A DNA stretch of 64,000 nucleotides from Bog-473 sp963770645 (GTDB lineage Bacteria > Actinomycetota > Acidimicrobiia > Acidimicrobiales > RAAP-2), in NCBI GenBank assembly GCA_963770645.1, contig CAVYQL010000001.1:1-64000 (forward strand). The letters are read 5' to 3'. Both the position numbers and the translations under genes were made by a program. Below are positions 37,117-46,072 of this stretch, piece by piece (within the stretch, counting starts at the first letter, position 1; every line of letters begins with the position of its first letter). The notes under the pieces were generated by a model. It had not been told where the DNA came from. It worked only from the letters and a program-made list of their open reading frames with translations, and searched no databases.

Positions 37117-37881
37117 GTGGCGCAGACCCCGACAGACACCCACGAGTGGATCAGCTTCGAGGACGACGAGGAAGAGCGGACGTGGATGTTCGACGTCACG
37201 TTCCTCACGAGCAACTGGACCTGCATCTTCGGGAACGGCTGCCAGGGTGTCCTGACCGGCCCCGCGCCCGAACTGGTCCAAGGCTGCTGCAGCTACGGCG
37301 CCCACCTCGTCGACAAGAAGGACACCCGACGGGTCGAGAAGGCCGCCGCCACGCTCACACCTGACGAGTGGCAGAACCACGGGACAAAAAAGAGCGTCGT
37401 CCACGAGAACAAGCACGGCGAGACCGTGACGCGGCTCGTCGACGACGCCTGCATCTTCCTCAACAAGCCCGGGTTCGCCGGTGGCGTCGGCTGCGCCTTC
37501 CACATCGCGGCGATGAACCGGGGCGTCGACCACATGACCCTCAAGCCCGAGGTGTGCTGGCAGCTTCCCCTTCGACGCGAGGACCAGGTCGACGACGAGG
37601 AAGGCCACGTCACCTCGGTCATCCGTGAGTGGGACCGGCGTCACTGGGGCAAAGGCGGACGCGAGTTCCACTGGTGGTGCACCGAGGCCCCGGATGCCTT
37701 TGTGGGCTCCAAGCCCGTCTACGAGGAGATGCAGCCCGAACTCACCAAGATGGTCGGCAAAACGGCCTACGACCGCTTCGTGGCTTTGTTGCAGGAGCGC
37801 GAGAGGCTGCGCACCAAGGGAGTGGCGCTGCCTCATCCGGCTGTGCGAACTCGCAGCACCGCTGCCGCTGACGCCACCTAG
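37117..37881 (+). CDS. Cysteine-rich conserved hypothetical protein
   Basis: 254 residues, no signal peptide or membrane segment. It has conserved-looking cysteines in TCIFGNGCQG, VQGCCSYGAH, DDACIFLN, GVGCAFHIAA and PEVCWQLP, suggesting a metal or Fe-S site reminiscent of DUF3109/YkgJ-type proteins; I cannot assign it firmly. Trp-rich middle (REWDRRHWGKGGREFHWWC). GTG start; TATCGT box at 37104-37109 lies 7 nt upstream, leaderless. Divergent from nfuA, which also handles Fe-S clusters. Confidence 0.8.
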   Translation: MAQTPTDTHEWISFEDDEEERTWMFDVTFLTSNWTCIFGNGCQGVLTGPAPELVQGCCSYGAHLVDKKDTRRVEKAAATLTPDEWQNHGTKKSVVHENKHGETVTRLVDDACIFLNKPGFAGGVGCAFHIAAMNRGVDHMTLKPEVCWQLPLRREDQVDDEEGHVTSVIREWDRRHWGKGGREFHWWCTEAPDAFVGSKPVYEEMQPELTKMVGKTAYDRFVALLQERERLRTKGVALPHPAVRTRSTAAADAT

Positions 37882-37910
37882 AACACCGAGAAGGCGCCGC
37901 TCAGGCTGGG

Positions 37911-38120
37911 TCAGTCTTCGAGTGGGTCGTCCTCCGCGTGAGGCGACGACGTCGGCATGGAGCCGAGGATGCGGTCGTACTGGTCCTCTTCGGCCCGGCA
38001 CCACGAGGCGTGCACGTCGTCCGGCTCGGCCCCGCACTCGACGCACTTTCCCGTCGACTCGGTCGAGGACCGCTTCAGGCTGCGCGCTTCTTCAAAGCGC
38101 CGATGGCGTCCCTTTTTCAC
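37911..38120 (-). CDS. Small zinc-ribbon-like protein
   Basis: 69 residues: a basic N-terminus (MKKGRHRRFEEARSLKR), a CVECG...SWC cysteine cluster (residues 26-41) that could bind zinc, and an acidic tail. The GTG start at 38120 has an AAGGAG ribosome-binding site (38127-38132). Function unknown. Convergent with the cysteine-rich gene, 29 bp apart. Confidence 0.65.
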   Translation of the reverse strand: MKKGRHRRFEEARSLKRSSTESTGKCVECGAEPDDVHASWCRAEEDQYDRILGSMPTSSPHAEDDPLED

Positions 38121-38380
38121 GAGAACTCCTTGTCACACCCGGTCCGTTCTTCTCGTCCGGGCCCCCAACGGCCACCCAAACGGGCCACGTCAACCGCTTC
38201 ACCAGTGTAGTGGGTGCAGTCGGTGTGCCCGCTCTGACCCAGGTCAGGCCAGCAATTGGCCCCGCCTGTCACGAGACGTCCCTGAGGGCCGGCAAAAGCG
38301 GGGCAAGCCAGCGGCACGACCCGCCTGGCATGCCCATTTGCGGTCGCTACCCGCCGCACGCCACCTCTACGCTGGCCGTC

Positions 38381-38635
38381 GTGACGGTGTTTGACCCCCA
38401 CGAGATGGTGGCGCGTTTTCGGCAGCGGGCCAACGCCGTCAAGGAGCGCGGGATGCCACCGATCGAGGGTGCCGAACGACAGCGCTTCCGCGAGCAGGCC
38501 CAGCGCGACTACACAGATTTCGCCATGATCGGCGACGCCGAAGCTGAGCTGATCGACGGCATCTTGACCCTGCGCATCGACCTGAGGCCGCCGGAGGCCC
38601 GCGGCGACGGCGCTGCAGCGCGCACCCCGCATTGA
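38381..38635 (+). CDS. Small conserved hypothetical protein
   Basis: 84 residues: VTVFDPHEMVARFRQRANAV, then a helical charged middle (RQRFREQAQRDYTDFAMIGD) and a short beta-rich end (GILTLRIDL). Looks like a compact soluble domain; not recognised. GTG start at 38381; a TACGCT box at 38368-38373 lies 7 nt upstream (leaderless). The 260-bp stretch before it (38121-38380) shows no other gene. Confidence 0.65.
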   Translation: MTVFDPHEMVARFRQRANAVKERGMPPIEGAERQRFREQAQRDYTDFAMIGDAEAELIDGILTLRIDLRPPEARGDGAAARTPH

Positions 38636-38669
38636 AGGGCTCGCAAGGATGCCAAGCCGAAGGCGCTGA

Positions 38670-39200
38670 CTAGCCGCCGTAGTGCATCCGCGTGTCCTCC
38701 ATCCGGAGGACCTCGGCCGGCTCGCCTCCTACCTCGGTGACCTCGCCGATGCACAAGGTGTGGCTGCCGAGCGACTCGGCCTTGGTTTGCATGCACACGA
38801 GGTAGCCGACGGCTGAGCTCAGGACCGGGATCCGCTGCGGGCCGATCTCGACGACGGGCTGGCCGGCCATCGACACGACGGCACCCTCAGGCGAGCGCTC
38901 CACGTCGGTCACGGGCTTGACGAAGCGGCGGATGACGGCGCGCTCGCCGCGGCTCAGCAACGAGACGCTGAAGGCCCCTCCCGCGGACACGAGCCGCGCC
39001 GTCACCGAATCGCGCTCGAGCGCCACTCCGACCAGCTTGGGCTCCACGCACACCTGGACCACCAGGTTGGCGGTCATCACGTTGACTTCGTCCCGGTGGC
39101 GACTCCCGATCAGGTACAGGCCGGTTGGGAGTGACCACAAGACCCGCCGGCGGTGGCGATCGAAGTCGTCGGTCGCAGCATCGGGCTCGACGGGCGTCAC
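38670..39200 (-). CDS. Flavin reductase domain protein
   Basis: 176 residues, FMN-binding split-barrel fold. LWSLPTGLYLIGSRHRDEVN, ANLVVQVCVEPKLVGVALER and FSVSLLSRGERAVIRRFVKP match flavin:NADH reductase-like proteins that feed FMNH2 to monooxygenases or act as small oxidoreductases. It overlaps the lipoprotein gene by 4 bp (ATGA), so both are in one transcript with tyrS. Confidence 0.87.
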   Translation of the reverse strand: MTPVEPDAATDDFDRHRRRVLWSLPTGLYLIGSRHRDEVNVMTANLVVQVCVEPKLVGVALERDSVTARLVSAGGAFSVSLLSRGERAVIRRFVKPVTDVERSPEGAVVSMAGQPVVEIGPQRIPVLSSAVGYLVCMQTKAESLGSHTLCIGEVTEVGGEPAEVLRMEDTRMHYGG

Positions 39201-39709
39201 CCGAGGATGCCCCCGACGCCCGAATTGCCCGAGTTGCCCGAGGTCGTGGTGGTCACCGGCGCCTTCCCGTCAAGAGCGCGAATGCGCTGGAGCACCTCCC
39301 CGTAGAGCGCGTCCGCCTTGATCCCGTTGTGCTCGGCCTCGGCGAGCTGCTTCGGGTTGGACGCGCCGTTGTAGCAATCGTTTCCTATCGTCCCCTCCAG
39401 GCCATACGCCTGGTTCAACAGATCGGTCACAGTGGGATCGGGTGAGGGAAGGCTGCTGTTGGCCATCTCGGCGTCGTTGATCATCGTGCTACAGGCGGCG
39501 TGCAGCGCGCCGGCGCCGTTGGGCGCAACCTTGGCGATGCGCGCGTTGTCGGCCACGAGCGTACCGATTTCCTCACCGAGGCTGGTCCCGTTCACCCAGA
39601 CGGACATGCGGTGGGACGGTGATCCCTCCTGATCCGCACCGGCGCACGCCGTGAGGGCCAGAGCCGCCAGGAGGAGGACGAGTGACGCTGCGAGGACCCT
39701 GCGCGTCAT
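39197..39709 (-). CDS. Secreted lipoprotein, function unknown
   Basis: 170 residues. Lipoprotein signal MTRRVLAASLVLLLAALALTAC with lipobox LTAC (Cys near 22). The mature part is mostly helical with two more cysteines (HAACSTMI, GNDCYNG) that may form a disulfide, and a Gly/Ser/Thr-rich tail. Membrane-anchored on the outer face. The ATG overlaps the tyrS stop (ATGA). Confidence 0.8.
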   Translation of the reverse strand: MTRRVLAASLVLLLAALALTACAGADQEGSPSHRMSVWVNGTSLGEEIGTLVADNARIAKVAPNGAGALHAACSTMINDAEMANSSLPSPDPTVTDLLNQAYGLEGTIGNDCYNGASNPKQLAEAEHNGIKADALYGEVLQRIRALDGKAPVTTTTSGNSGNSGVGGILG

Positions 39710-40971
39710 GCGGTTTTGACGATGTGGACCTCCCGCCGGCCCTTGCGCAGCACGATGTAGCGGTCGTGCAGCAGGTCGTCGGGCACGAACGTGCGAGCGG
39801 CGTCGGCCTGGCGCACGTTGTTCACGTAGGCCCCGCCCCCCTCGACCGTGCGCCTGGCATCGCCCTTGGACTTGGCCAAGCCGGTCCGCTCGAGGAGGTC
39901 GGTCAGCGTCAGGGACCCCAGCAGCTCTGCCCGCGGGAAGACGGTGCTCGGCGCGTCCTGCGTGACCGCCAGCAGCATCTCCTCGCTCAGACTTGCGATC
40001 TCCTCGCCGAACAGGGCATCCGACGCCTCCTCGCACTTGGCCACCTCGGCCTCGCCGTGCACCAGCGCGACGACACACCTGGCCAAGGCCTTCTGGGCCG
40101 CCCTGCGTTGCGGGTGCGCCGCCGTCTGCGCGTCGAGGCCGGTGATGGTCCCATGGTCGAGGAAGGTGAGGAACCGGAGCAGCTCGCCGACTTGCTCGTC
40201 CGGCGTGTTGACGAAGAACTGGTACATGGCGTACGGGCTCGTCCGCGCCGGGTCGAGCCAGACGGTTCCGCTTTCGGTCTTGCCGTACTTGGTCCCGTCG
40301 GGCTTGACGATGAGCGGCGTGGTGAAGCCCCACACCTCGTCACCACAGACCTTTCGGATGAACTCGACGCCCATGGTGATGTTCCCCCATTGGTCGCTCC
40401 CGCCGAACTGGAGGTCGCAGCCGTAGTCGAGGTGCAGCCGCAGGAAGTCATAGGCCTGCAGCAACATGTAACTGAACTCGGTGTAGCTGATCCCCTGATC
40501 CGGGCGCTCGAAGCGGGTCTTGACCGACTCCTTGGCCACCATTTGGTTGACCGTGAAGTGCTTGCCCACGTCGCGGAGGTATTCGAGTGTGGAGAGCTTG
40601 CCCAGCCAGTCTGCGTTGTTGAGCAACAGGGCTCGGTCGAGGTCGAGGAATTGTCCCAGCTGGGGCCGGATGCCTTCGAGGTACCCCTCGATGGTCTGCA
40701 GGTCGAGCAGTTGGCGCTCGTCCTGTTTGCCTCCCGGGTCGCCGATCATGCCCGTCCCCCCACCCGCGAGCGAGATAGGTGTGTGTCCGGCGTCCTGGAA
40801 CCGCCGCAGGGTGCACAACTGCAGCAGGTTGCCCACGTGAAGGCTGTCGGCGCTCGGGTCGAAGCCGGCGTAGACGGTCAGCCCCGGCCGGTCGAGACGC
40901 GCCGGTAGCTCGACATCGGTCATCTGGTGGATCAGGCCGCGGAAGGCGAGGTCCTCCGAGAGCGTGGGCAT
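39706..40971 (-). CDS. tyrS: Tyrosine--tRNA ligase
   Basis: Charges tRNA-Tyr. Class I signature HVGN (in DSLHVGNLLQ), substrate pocket YAGFDPSADS and GGSDQWGNI, and the KMSKS-like loop KYGKTESG. A C-terminal S4 domain follows (LAKSKGDARRTVEGGGAYVN). 421 residues from ATG 40971 (MPTLSED); an in-frame start at 41013 would add MQPVNLPAYGRVKG. No T-box leader is seen. Confidence 0.96.
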   Translation of the reverse strand: MPTLSEDLAFRGLIHQMTDVELPARLDRPGLTVYAGFDPSADSLHVGNLLQLCTLRRFQDAGHTPISLAGGGTGMIGDPGGKQDERQLLDLQTIEGYLEGIRPQLGQFLDLDRALLLNNADWLGKLSTLEYLRDVGKHFTVNQMVAKESVKTRFERPDQGISYTEFSYMLLQAYDFLRLHLDYGCDLQFGGSDQWGNITMGVEFIRKVCGDEVWGFTTPLIVKPDGTKYGKTESGTVWLDPARTSPYAMYQFFVNTPDEQVGELLRFLTFLDHGTITGLDAQTAAHPQRRAAQKALARCVVALVHGEAEVAKCEEASDALFGEEIASLSEEMLLAVTQDAPSTVFPRAELLGSLTLTDLLERTGLAKSKGDARRTVEGGGAYVNNVRQADAARTFVPDDLLHDRYIVLRKGRREVHIVKTA

Positions 40972-41031
40972 GCCTTTGACTCTGCCATACGCAGGTAGGT
41001 TGACCGGTTGCATGGACTGGGAGCGGCACGA

Positions 41032-42387
41032 GTGATCGGCTTCGACGAGACTCTGCCGCTGCCCATGGAGGGCACATTGCCCCCCGATCTCCAAGGCACT
41101 CTCGTGCGCATCGGGCCCCGCGCACCGGAGGGGACCGACGGCGACGGCACAGGCGAGGGCACTCTGCACGCCCTAGAGCTACGCGACGGCCAGGCCGTGT
41201 GGTACCGCGCTCACGAATCGGCCGGGGACGCCGGGGTCTTCTGGCATTCGGGGTCGCTCCTCGCTCTGCCCGAGTCGGGGTTTCCCTCGCAGTTCTCCCG
41301 CTTCTTGGAGCCCGAAGAATTCAACGGCGGGCTGACGGTACCCATCGCGTCCCACGTCCATCGCCTGGCCGTCGACGGTGGTCGCGTCCTGTTCTCCGTA
41401 GACGACGGCACGCAGGCCGGGGCGGCGGACGACGGCACGGCTGGCGGGCAGGCGTCTGAGCCAGAGGGAATCTGGCTGCGCATCGGGGAGTGGGACGCGG
41501 CCGGCGCCTTGCGCGCCGTGCAATCCGTGGAGCTCGAGCGCGCGACCTGGCAGCACGACATCGCCGTCACGACGCACCACGCCGTGTTCATTGAGTCCCC
41601 GACGGCGCGTACCGACGGTGCTCGCGACGCGACGGTGCCCTTCGGCTGGGTGCCGGGTGCCGAGGGCTGGATGGGGATCGTGCGGCGCGACGGCGACGGG
41701 ACGGCCGTGCGCTGGTTCCGCCTCGATCCCTGCCTGGTGACACACGTTCTCGGGGCGTACGAGGAGCCGACACCGGCGGCCGGCGGCGCGAACGCTGATG
41801 GCGACGACAACGGCATCGTCGTGCTGTATGTCTGCCGCTACGCCGTGCCGGAGAAGGGACAGCCGATGGACCTGTCGGCCTCGGTCGTGGGCCCGCTCGG
41901 AATAGGCCTGAGCCCGATCGGTGGCAGCCTGGCGGTCCTCGAGCGCTGGCAGGTCACCGGCGACAGCCTCGAACGCACGCAGCTCGACGACCGCCATGTC
42001 GAGTACCCGCGCATTGACGCGTTCCGAGAGGGGACGGCCTTCCGCTACGGCTACTGCGTCGAGCTCGCCTGGGACGAGGCCGGACTCGCCGCCGTGCCCG
42101 AAGGACTGTTCCAATTCGATCTCTCCCGCGACGAGGTCCACGGCTGGCGTCCGGGCCCGGGTCGGCGGCCCTCAGAGCCGATCTTCGTCCGGGCGGCGGA
42201 CGGGCGAAGTGACGACGAGGGCTGGGTGCTCACGGTCGTCGACGATCCCGACCGTTCTGCGAGCGACCTCTATGTGCTCGACGCGTCGGCGTTCGGCCGG
42301 CGGCGGCCCGAGGCAATCATCCACCTGCCAGAGCGGCTGCCTTTCCGCAGCCACGGCGAGTGGGTCCCAGCGGACCGCTACCGCTGA
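41032..42387 (+). CDS. Carotenoid cleavage oxygenase (RPE65 family)
   Basis: Non-heme iron dioxygenase cleaving carotenoids or related alkenes. The four iron His are visible in ASHVHRLA, TWQHDIAV, VTHVLGAY and the last in FRSHGEWVP near the C-terminus. N-terminal LPPDLQGTLVRIGPRAPEG is typical. About 450 residues. The GTG at 41032 has a GGGAG ribosome-binding site 8 nt upstream; a TTG at 41008 behind a TAGGTT box is the alternative. Divergent from tyrS. No carotenoid synthesis genes are nearby, so the substrate is unknown. Confidence 0.88.
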   Translation: MIGFDETLPLPMEGTLPPDLQGTLVRIGPRAPEGTDGDGTGEGTLHALELRDGQAVWYRAHESAGDAGVFWHSGSLLALPESGFPSQFSRFLEPEEFNGGLTVPIASHVHRLAVDGGRVLFSVDDGTQAGAADDGTAGGQASEPEGIWLRIGEWDAAGALRAVQSVELERATWQHDIAVTTHHAVFIESPTARTDGARDATVPFGWVPGAEGWMGIVRRDGDGTAVRWFRLDPCLVTHVLGAYEEPTPAAGGANADGDDNGIVVLYVCRYAVPEKGQPMDLSASVVGPLGIGLSPIGGSLAVLERWQVTGDSLERTQLDDRHVEYPRIDAFREGTAFRYGYCVELAWDEAGLAAVPEGLFQFDLSRDEVHGWRPGPGRRPSEPIFVRAADGRSDDEGWVLTVVDDPDRSASDLYVLDASAFGRRRPEAIIHLPERLPFRSHGEWVPADRYR

Positions 42388-42409
42388 ATCTCTCCTCGAA
42401 CTGCCGGGG

Positions 42410-42423
42410 AACCGCCGGCGGTT
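42410..42423. terminator. 14-bp palindrome at the carotenoid oxygenase/menD junction
   Basis: AACCGCCGGCGGTT is a perfect palindrome lying at the convergent ends of the two genes and touching the menD stop codon. It could act as a two-way transcription stop, but there is no T-run. Confidence 0.3.
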
Positions 42424-44131
42424 ACGCAAGCGCCCGACGGACCCCCTCGTTGATGTGCTCGTGGAGCGCCACGTTCTGCGCGCGCGCTGGGACGTGCGCC
42501 CGGATGAGCGCAGGGCCGGGATTGCTCGCCGGCGCGGTATTGGCGAGCGCGGCCTGGAGCTCGGGCAGCGTGCCGACTTCGTGAACAGGAAGCCCGAAGC
42601 CGCGCCCGACGGACGCGACGTCACTCGTCGGTGGCGTGCCGAAGAGGGTCTCGAACGTCGCCTCGTCCACGACGCCAGCCTGGGGCAAGAACGAGAAGAT
42701 GCCGCCTCCGCCGTTGTCGACGACGACAAAGGTGCAGGGCACCGCCGGCAGGTTGACCAGTCCGGACACGTCGTGCAAGAAGGCCAGGTCACCAAGCAGG
42801 CCGATGGCGCGGTGGCGGCCTCTGCCGCGGGCCACCATTGACGCGGCGACGCCCAGCGCGGTCGAGACGACGCCGTCGATCCCGTTGGCCCCGCGGTTGG
42901 CCAGGACCCGCGGTGCCACAGCCTCGGGCTCGGCGAACCACTCGAGGTCGCGGATCGGCATGGACGCCGAGGCAACGATCGTGGCGCCCTCGCCCGCCGC
43001 CTGGTGGTGCACTGTGCGCGCAACCCCGGGCTCGCTGAGGCTCGCCTCCACCAGGCTCGCGATCGCGCGCTGCGCCGCGGACTCGCGGGCTCGCCAGCCC
43101 TCGAGCCACGCCGGATCACAGTCGGTCGCACTCCTCGCGTCCTCCACAGCGGCGTCCAGCCACGCGTCGACGCCGCTGTGGTGGAACTCCGTCGCCGCGC
43201 GGAAGGGGTCTGCCCACTGCCAGAAGGGGTCCACGACCACCACCCGAGCCCCCGCACGTGCGGCCTCGGATACGTACTCACCGAGGGCACGCGACATCCA
43301 GGGAGTCCCGAGGAACACGACACATTCGGGTAGCGGTGGCCCGCTCCGGACGATCGCGTCGGCCGCGCCGATCGTCCCCTTCACGCGGCAGCCCGACAGT
43401 GGATCGGCCAACACGGGCCAACCGAGGCGATCGCCCAGGGCGAGGACACGCCCCGGATCCAGCCGTTGCGGTGTTGTCGCGCCCACGACGAGCATCCCTC
43501 GCGCCCCGAGGGACAGCGGTGGCGCCGGAGCAGCTGCAGCCGGGTCTTCGCGCCGGCCGGCCTGTCTGACCGACGGCCCTGGGGCCGGAGGCAGCGGCCC
43601 GGGCCGGCCGGTCAGGGGCTCGCGGAACTCGAGGTTGAGATGCACCGGCCCGGGCCCTCTTGTCCCGTGCACCGCCTCGGTGAAGGCGCGGACAGCCAGT
43701 GGCCTCCATGTCGGTTGCTGCTCGGGCACGGGCACGCCCGGCGAGGCCGCCCAGCGCGTCGCCGCCGCGTACAGGCCGACCTGCTCGATGGTCTGGGGCG
43801 CCCCGGTGTGGTGCAGCTCGGGCGGCCGGTCCGCGGTGCAGACGATGAGCGGCACCCGGGCGTGGTGCGCCTCGACCACCGCCGGGTGGAGCTCGGCGGC
43901 CGCCGTACCGCTCGTGACACAGACGACCGTCGGGCGGCCCGTCGCCATCGCGAGCCCCAGCGCGTAGAAGGCCGCGCTCCGCTCGTCGAGCCGCACGTGC
44001 GCGGTCAATCGCGCGGCCAACGCGAGGGAAAGTGGGGTCGAACGTGAGCCCGGGCAGATCACGGCGTCGGTGACACCGAGTCGTACCCATTCGTCGACGA
44101 GAGTCGCGCTGAAGGTGGCCTGTACGCTCAC
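42422..44131 (-). CDS. menD: SEPHCHC synthase (menaquinone biosynthesis)
   Basis: ThDP-dependent enzyme joining isochorismate and 2-oxoglutarate. VSVQATFSATLVDEWVRLGV with ICPGSRSTPLSLALAAR, catalytic Glu in DERSAAFYALGLAMATG, and the ThDP/Mg site in GLLGDLAFLHDVSGLVNL with VVVDNGGGGIF. 569 residues from the GTG at 44131, which is only 5 bp from the divergent menH start. Confidence 0.95.
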   Translation of the reverse strand: MSVQATFSATLVDEWVRLGVTDAVICPGSRSTPLSLALAARLTAHVRLDERSAAFYALGLAMATGRPTVVCVTSGTAAAELHPAVVEAHHARVPLIVCTADRPPELHHTGAPQTIEQVGLYAAATRWAASPGVPVPEQQPTWRPLAVRAFTEAVHGTRGPGPVHLNLEFREPLTGRPGPLPPAPGPSVRQAGRREDPAAAAPAPPLSLGARGMLVVGATTPQRLDPGRVLALGDRLGWPVLADPLSGCRVKGTIGAADAIVRSGPPLPECVVFLGTPWMSRALGEYVSEAARAGARVVVVDPFWQWADPFRAATEFHHSGVDAWLDAAVEDARSATDCDPAWLEGWRARESAAQRAIASLVEASLSEPGVARTVHHQAAGEGATIVASASMPIRDLEWFAEPEAVAPRVLANRGANGIDGVVSTALGVAASMVARGRGRHRAIGLLGDLAFLHDVSGLVNLPAVPCTFVVVDNGGGGIFSFLPQAGVVDEATFETLFGTPPTSDVASVGRGFGLPVHEVGTLPELQAALANTAPASNPGPALIRAHVPARAQNVALHEHINEGVRRALA

Positions 44132-44136
44132 CGGAC

Positions 44137-44919
44137 GTGGCACTCCCGGTGGAACGGCGGGGCAGCGGCCCGCCACTGGTGCTGCTGCACGGCTTCACGC
44201 AGACGGCACGTCTGTGGGGACGCTTCGGCGACCTGCTGGCCGAGTCGCACACGGTGCTGGCGCTCGACCTGCCCGGTCACGCCGGCGCCGACTCTGTGCG
44301 CGCCGACCTTCCGGGGACGGCGGACCTCGTGGCTGAGGCCGTGTCGGCCACAATCGGGGACGACCGCTGCAGCCTGCTCGGCTACTCCCTCGGTGCGCGG
44401 GTGGGGCTGCACGTCGCCTTGGGCACGGACCTCGCGTTGGGGCACCTCGTGCTGATCGGCGGCACGGCCGGAGTGGAGGACGAGCGAGCACGGGAGATCC
44501 GGCGGCAGGCCGACGAGACGCTGGCGGCGGAGCTGGAGGCCTCGGGTGATCTGGACATGTTCTTGGATCGATGGCTCAGCGCACCGATGTTCCGCCGGTT
44601 GGTCACCACGGACGACGCCCAGCGCGACGAACGCCGGCGCAACAGCGCTGTCGGCCTCGCCTCGAGCCTCCGGCTGTGCGGGACCGGCACCCAAGAGCCG
44701 CTCTGGGACGGCCTGCCTGCACTGGCACCGCCCCTGCTTGCGCTGGCCGGGGCTGACGACACCCGTTTCGCCGCGCACGCGCTGCGCATGGCGTCCCTGG
44801 CTCCCCGGGCCGTGGCCTCCCTCCTGCCCGGCGGCGGGCACGCGGTCCACCTGGCCCAACCCGACCCGGTCTTCCGCCTTGTCCATCACTGGTTGTCCGG
44901 CGTGGAACCCGGTCCGTGA
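44137..44919 (+). CDS. menH: Alpha/beta hydrolase, probable SHCHC synthase MenH
   Basis: 260 residues. LVLLHGFTQTARLWGRF, nucleophile elbow LLGYSLGARVGLHVAL (Ser near 88), Asp in LAGADDTRF and His in LPGGGHAVHLAQP. MenH removes pyruvate from SEPHCHC, the MenD product, which fits the divergent menD neighbour 5 bp away. GTG start; TACGCT box (44123-44128) 8 nt upstream, leaderless. Confidence 0.88.
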   Translation: MALPVERRGSGPPLVLLHGFTQTARLWGRFGDLLAESHTVLALDLPGHAGADSVRADLPGTADLVAEAVSATIGDDRCSLLGYSLGARVGLHVALGTDLALGHLVLIGGTAGVEDERAREIRRQADETLAAELEASGDLDMFLDRWLSAPMFRRLVTTDDAQRDERRRNSAVGLASSLRLCGTGTQEPLWDGLPALAPPLLALAGADDTRFAAHALRMASLAPRAVASLLPGGGHAVHLAQPDPVFRLVHHWLSGVEPGP

Positions 44920-44963
44920 CCCCTCGCCCGGCGGCACGGGGCTCGGGGCGGGTGCCAGCAGGG

Positions 44964-45950
44964 TCATAAGAGCAAGCCCACGGTCAAGAGCACGCCGACC
45001 GCCAATTGGAGGCGGGCCGTCGTCCCCAGCATGGGGAGCAGCGCCCGACCCTCCTCCCCGCCCAGCGCCAGGCGCACCGGGACGATGGCCAGCGGCGCCG
45101 CCAGGAGTGCCAGGAGTGACCACGCCCGGTAGCCGTGCAGCACGCCGATAGCGAGTGCGGCGCCCATCAGCGTGAGGGAGTAGAAGATGCCCGCGCCGCG
45201 CCGGCCCAGCCGCACGGCCATTGTCTTCTTGTGAGACACGGCGTCGGTCGCGATATCTCGCAGGTTGTTGGCCTCGAGCAGTGCCGCGGCCAACAGACCC
45301 ACCGGCACACCGGCCCAGAGCGCGAACCCCCACTTGTAGTCGTAGGTGAATTGGTGCCCGGCGGCAGTGACGACGAAAGGGGCATGTTGCACGTAGGCCG
45401 ACCCGGCCGTCGCCACGAGCCCGAAGAAGACGAAGACGAACACCTCGCCGAACCCCAGGTACCCGTAGGGCTTCGGGCCGCCGGTGTACGCCCAACCGGC
45501 CAGCCCACACAGGAGGCCGAGGGGGACGAACCACCACGTGACCCGGGCGGCGAGGACGAGACCGGCTACGCCGGCCACCCCGAACGCGCCCAGCGCTGCG
45601 ATCTTGACCTCGCGTACCGTCGCCAGCTTCCCTGCGACCAGCCGGACGGGGCCGACTCGCTGCTCGTCGGTCCCGCGCACCCCGTCGGCATAGTCATTGA
45701 CGTAGTTGGTCCCGATCTGGATGCCGAGCGCCACAACGAGGACCAAGACGGCATTGAGCCACGAGAGCTGTCGGTCGAACCCTGCACTGCAGAAGACCTC
45801 GTCACACGCTCGCGAGACTGCGGGCGTCGCCACGACGAGGCGGCCGCTGGAGAGATAGCCGGCCGCCGTGCCGACCACCACGGGTACGACCGCGGCCGGG
45901 AGGGTGCGCGGGCGCGCGCCTGCGACCCAGACCTTGAGGGGTGGGCTCAC
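44964..45950 (-). CDS. menA: 1,4-dihydroxy-2-naphthoate polyprenyltransferase
   Basis: Integral membrane UbiA-family prenyltransferase attaching the isoprenoid tail in menaquinone synthesis. About nine hydrophobic segments. Asp-rich motifs: GTNYVNDYADGVRGTDEQR (near 90) and EANNLRDIATDAVSHKK (near 225). 328 residues from GTG 45950 (MSPPLKVWVAGARPRTLPA). Convergent with menH. Confidence 0.95.
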   Translation of the reverse strand: MSPPLKVWVAGARPRTLPAAVVPVVVGTAAGYLSSGRLVVATPAVSRACDEVFCSAGFDRQLSWLNAVLVLVVALGIQIGTNYVNDYADGVRGTDEQRVGPVRLVAGKLATVREVKIAALGAFGVAGVAGLVLAARVTWWFVPLGLLCGLAGWAYTGGPKPYGYLGFGEVFVFVFFGLVATAGSAYVQHAPFVVTAAGHQFTYDYKWGFALWAGVPVGLLAAALLEANNLRDIATDAVSHKKTMAVRLGRRGAGIFYSLTLMGAALAIGVLHGYRAWSLLALLAAPLAIVPVRLALGGEEGRALLPMLGTTARLQLAVGVLLTVGLLL

Positions 45951-46072
45951 CGGGTGGGCGAGCGGTGCGGGCCCGCACCGGTGTCGTGCTGCGCGGCGGC
46001 GAGCACCTGGGAGGTGTGCATGGCGAATATCCCGGTGACCAGCCTGTGCACGGCGTCCTACGCTACTGGCCA

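Noticed and set aside
40972..41031. T-box leader before tyrS
   Set aside because: Only a short gap to the divergent oxygenase gene and no T-box or antiterminator sequence.
43278..44252. 324-codon minus-strand frame overlapping menD and menH
   Set aside because: Out-of-frame shadow of menD with Arg-rich composition.
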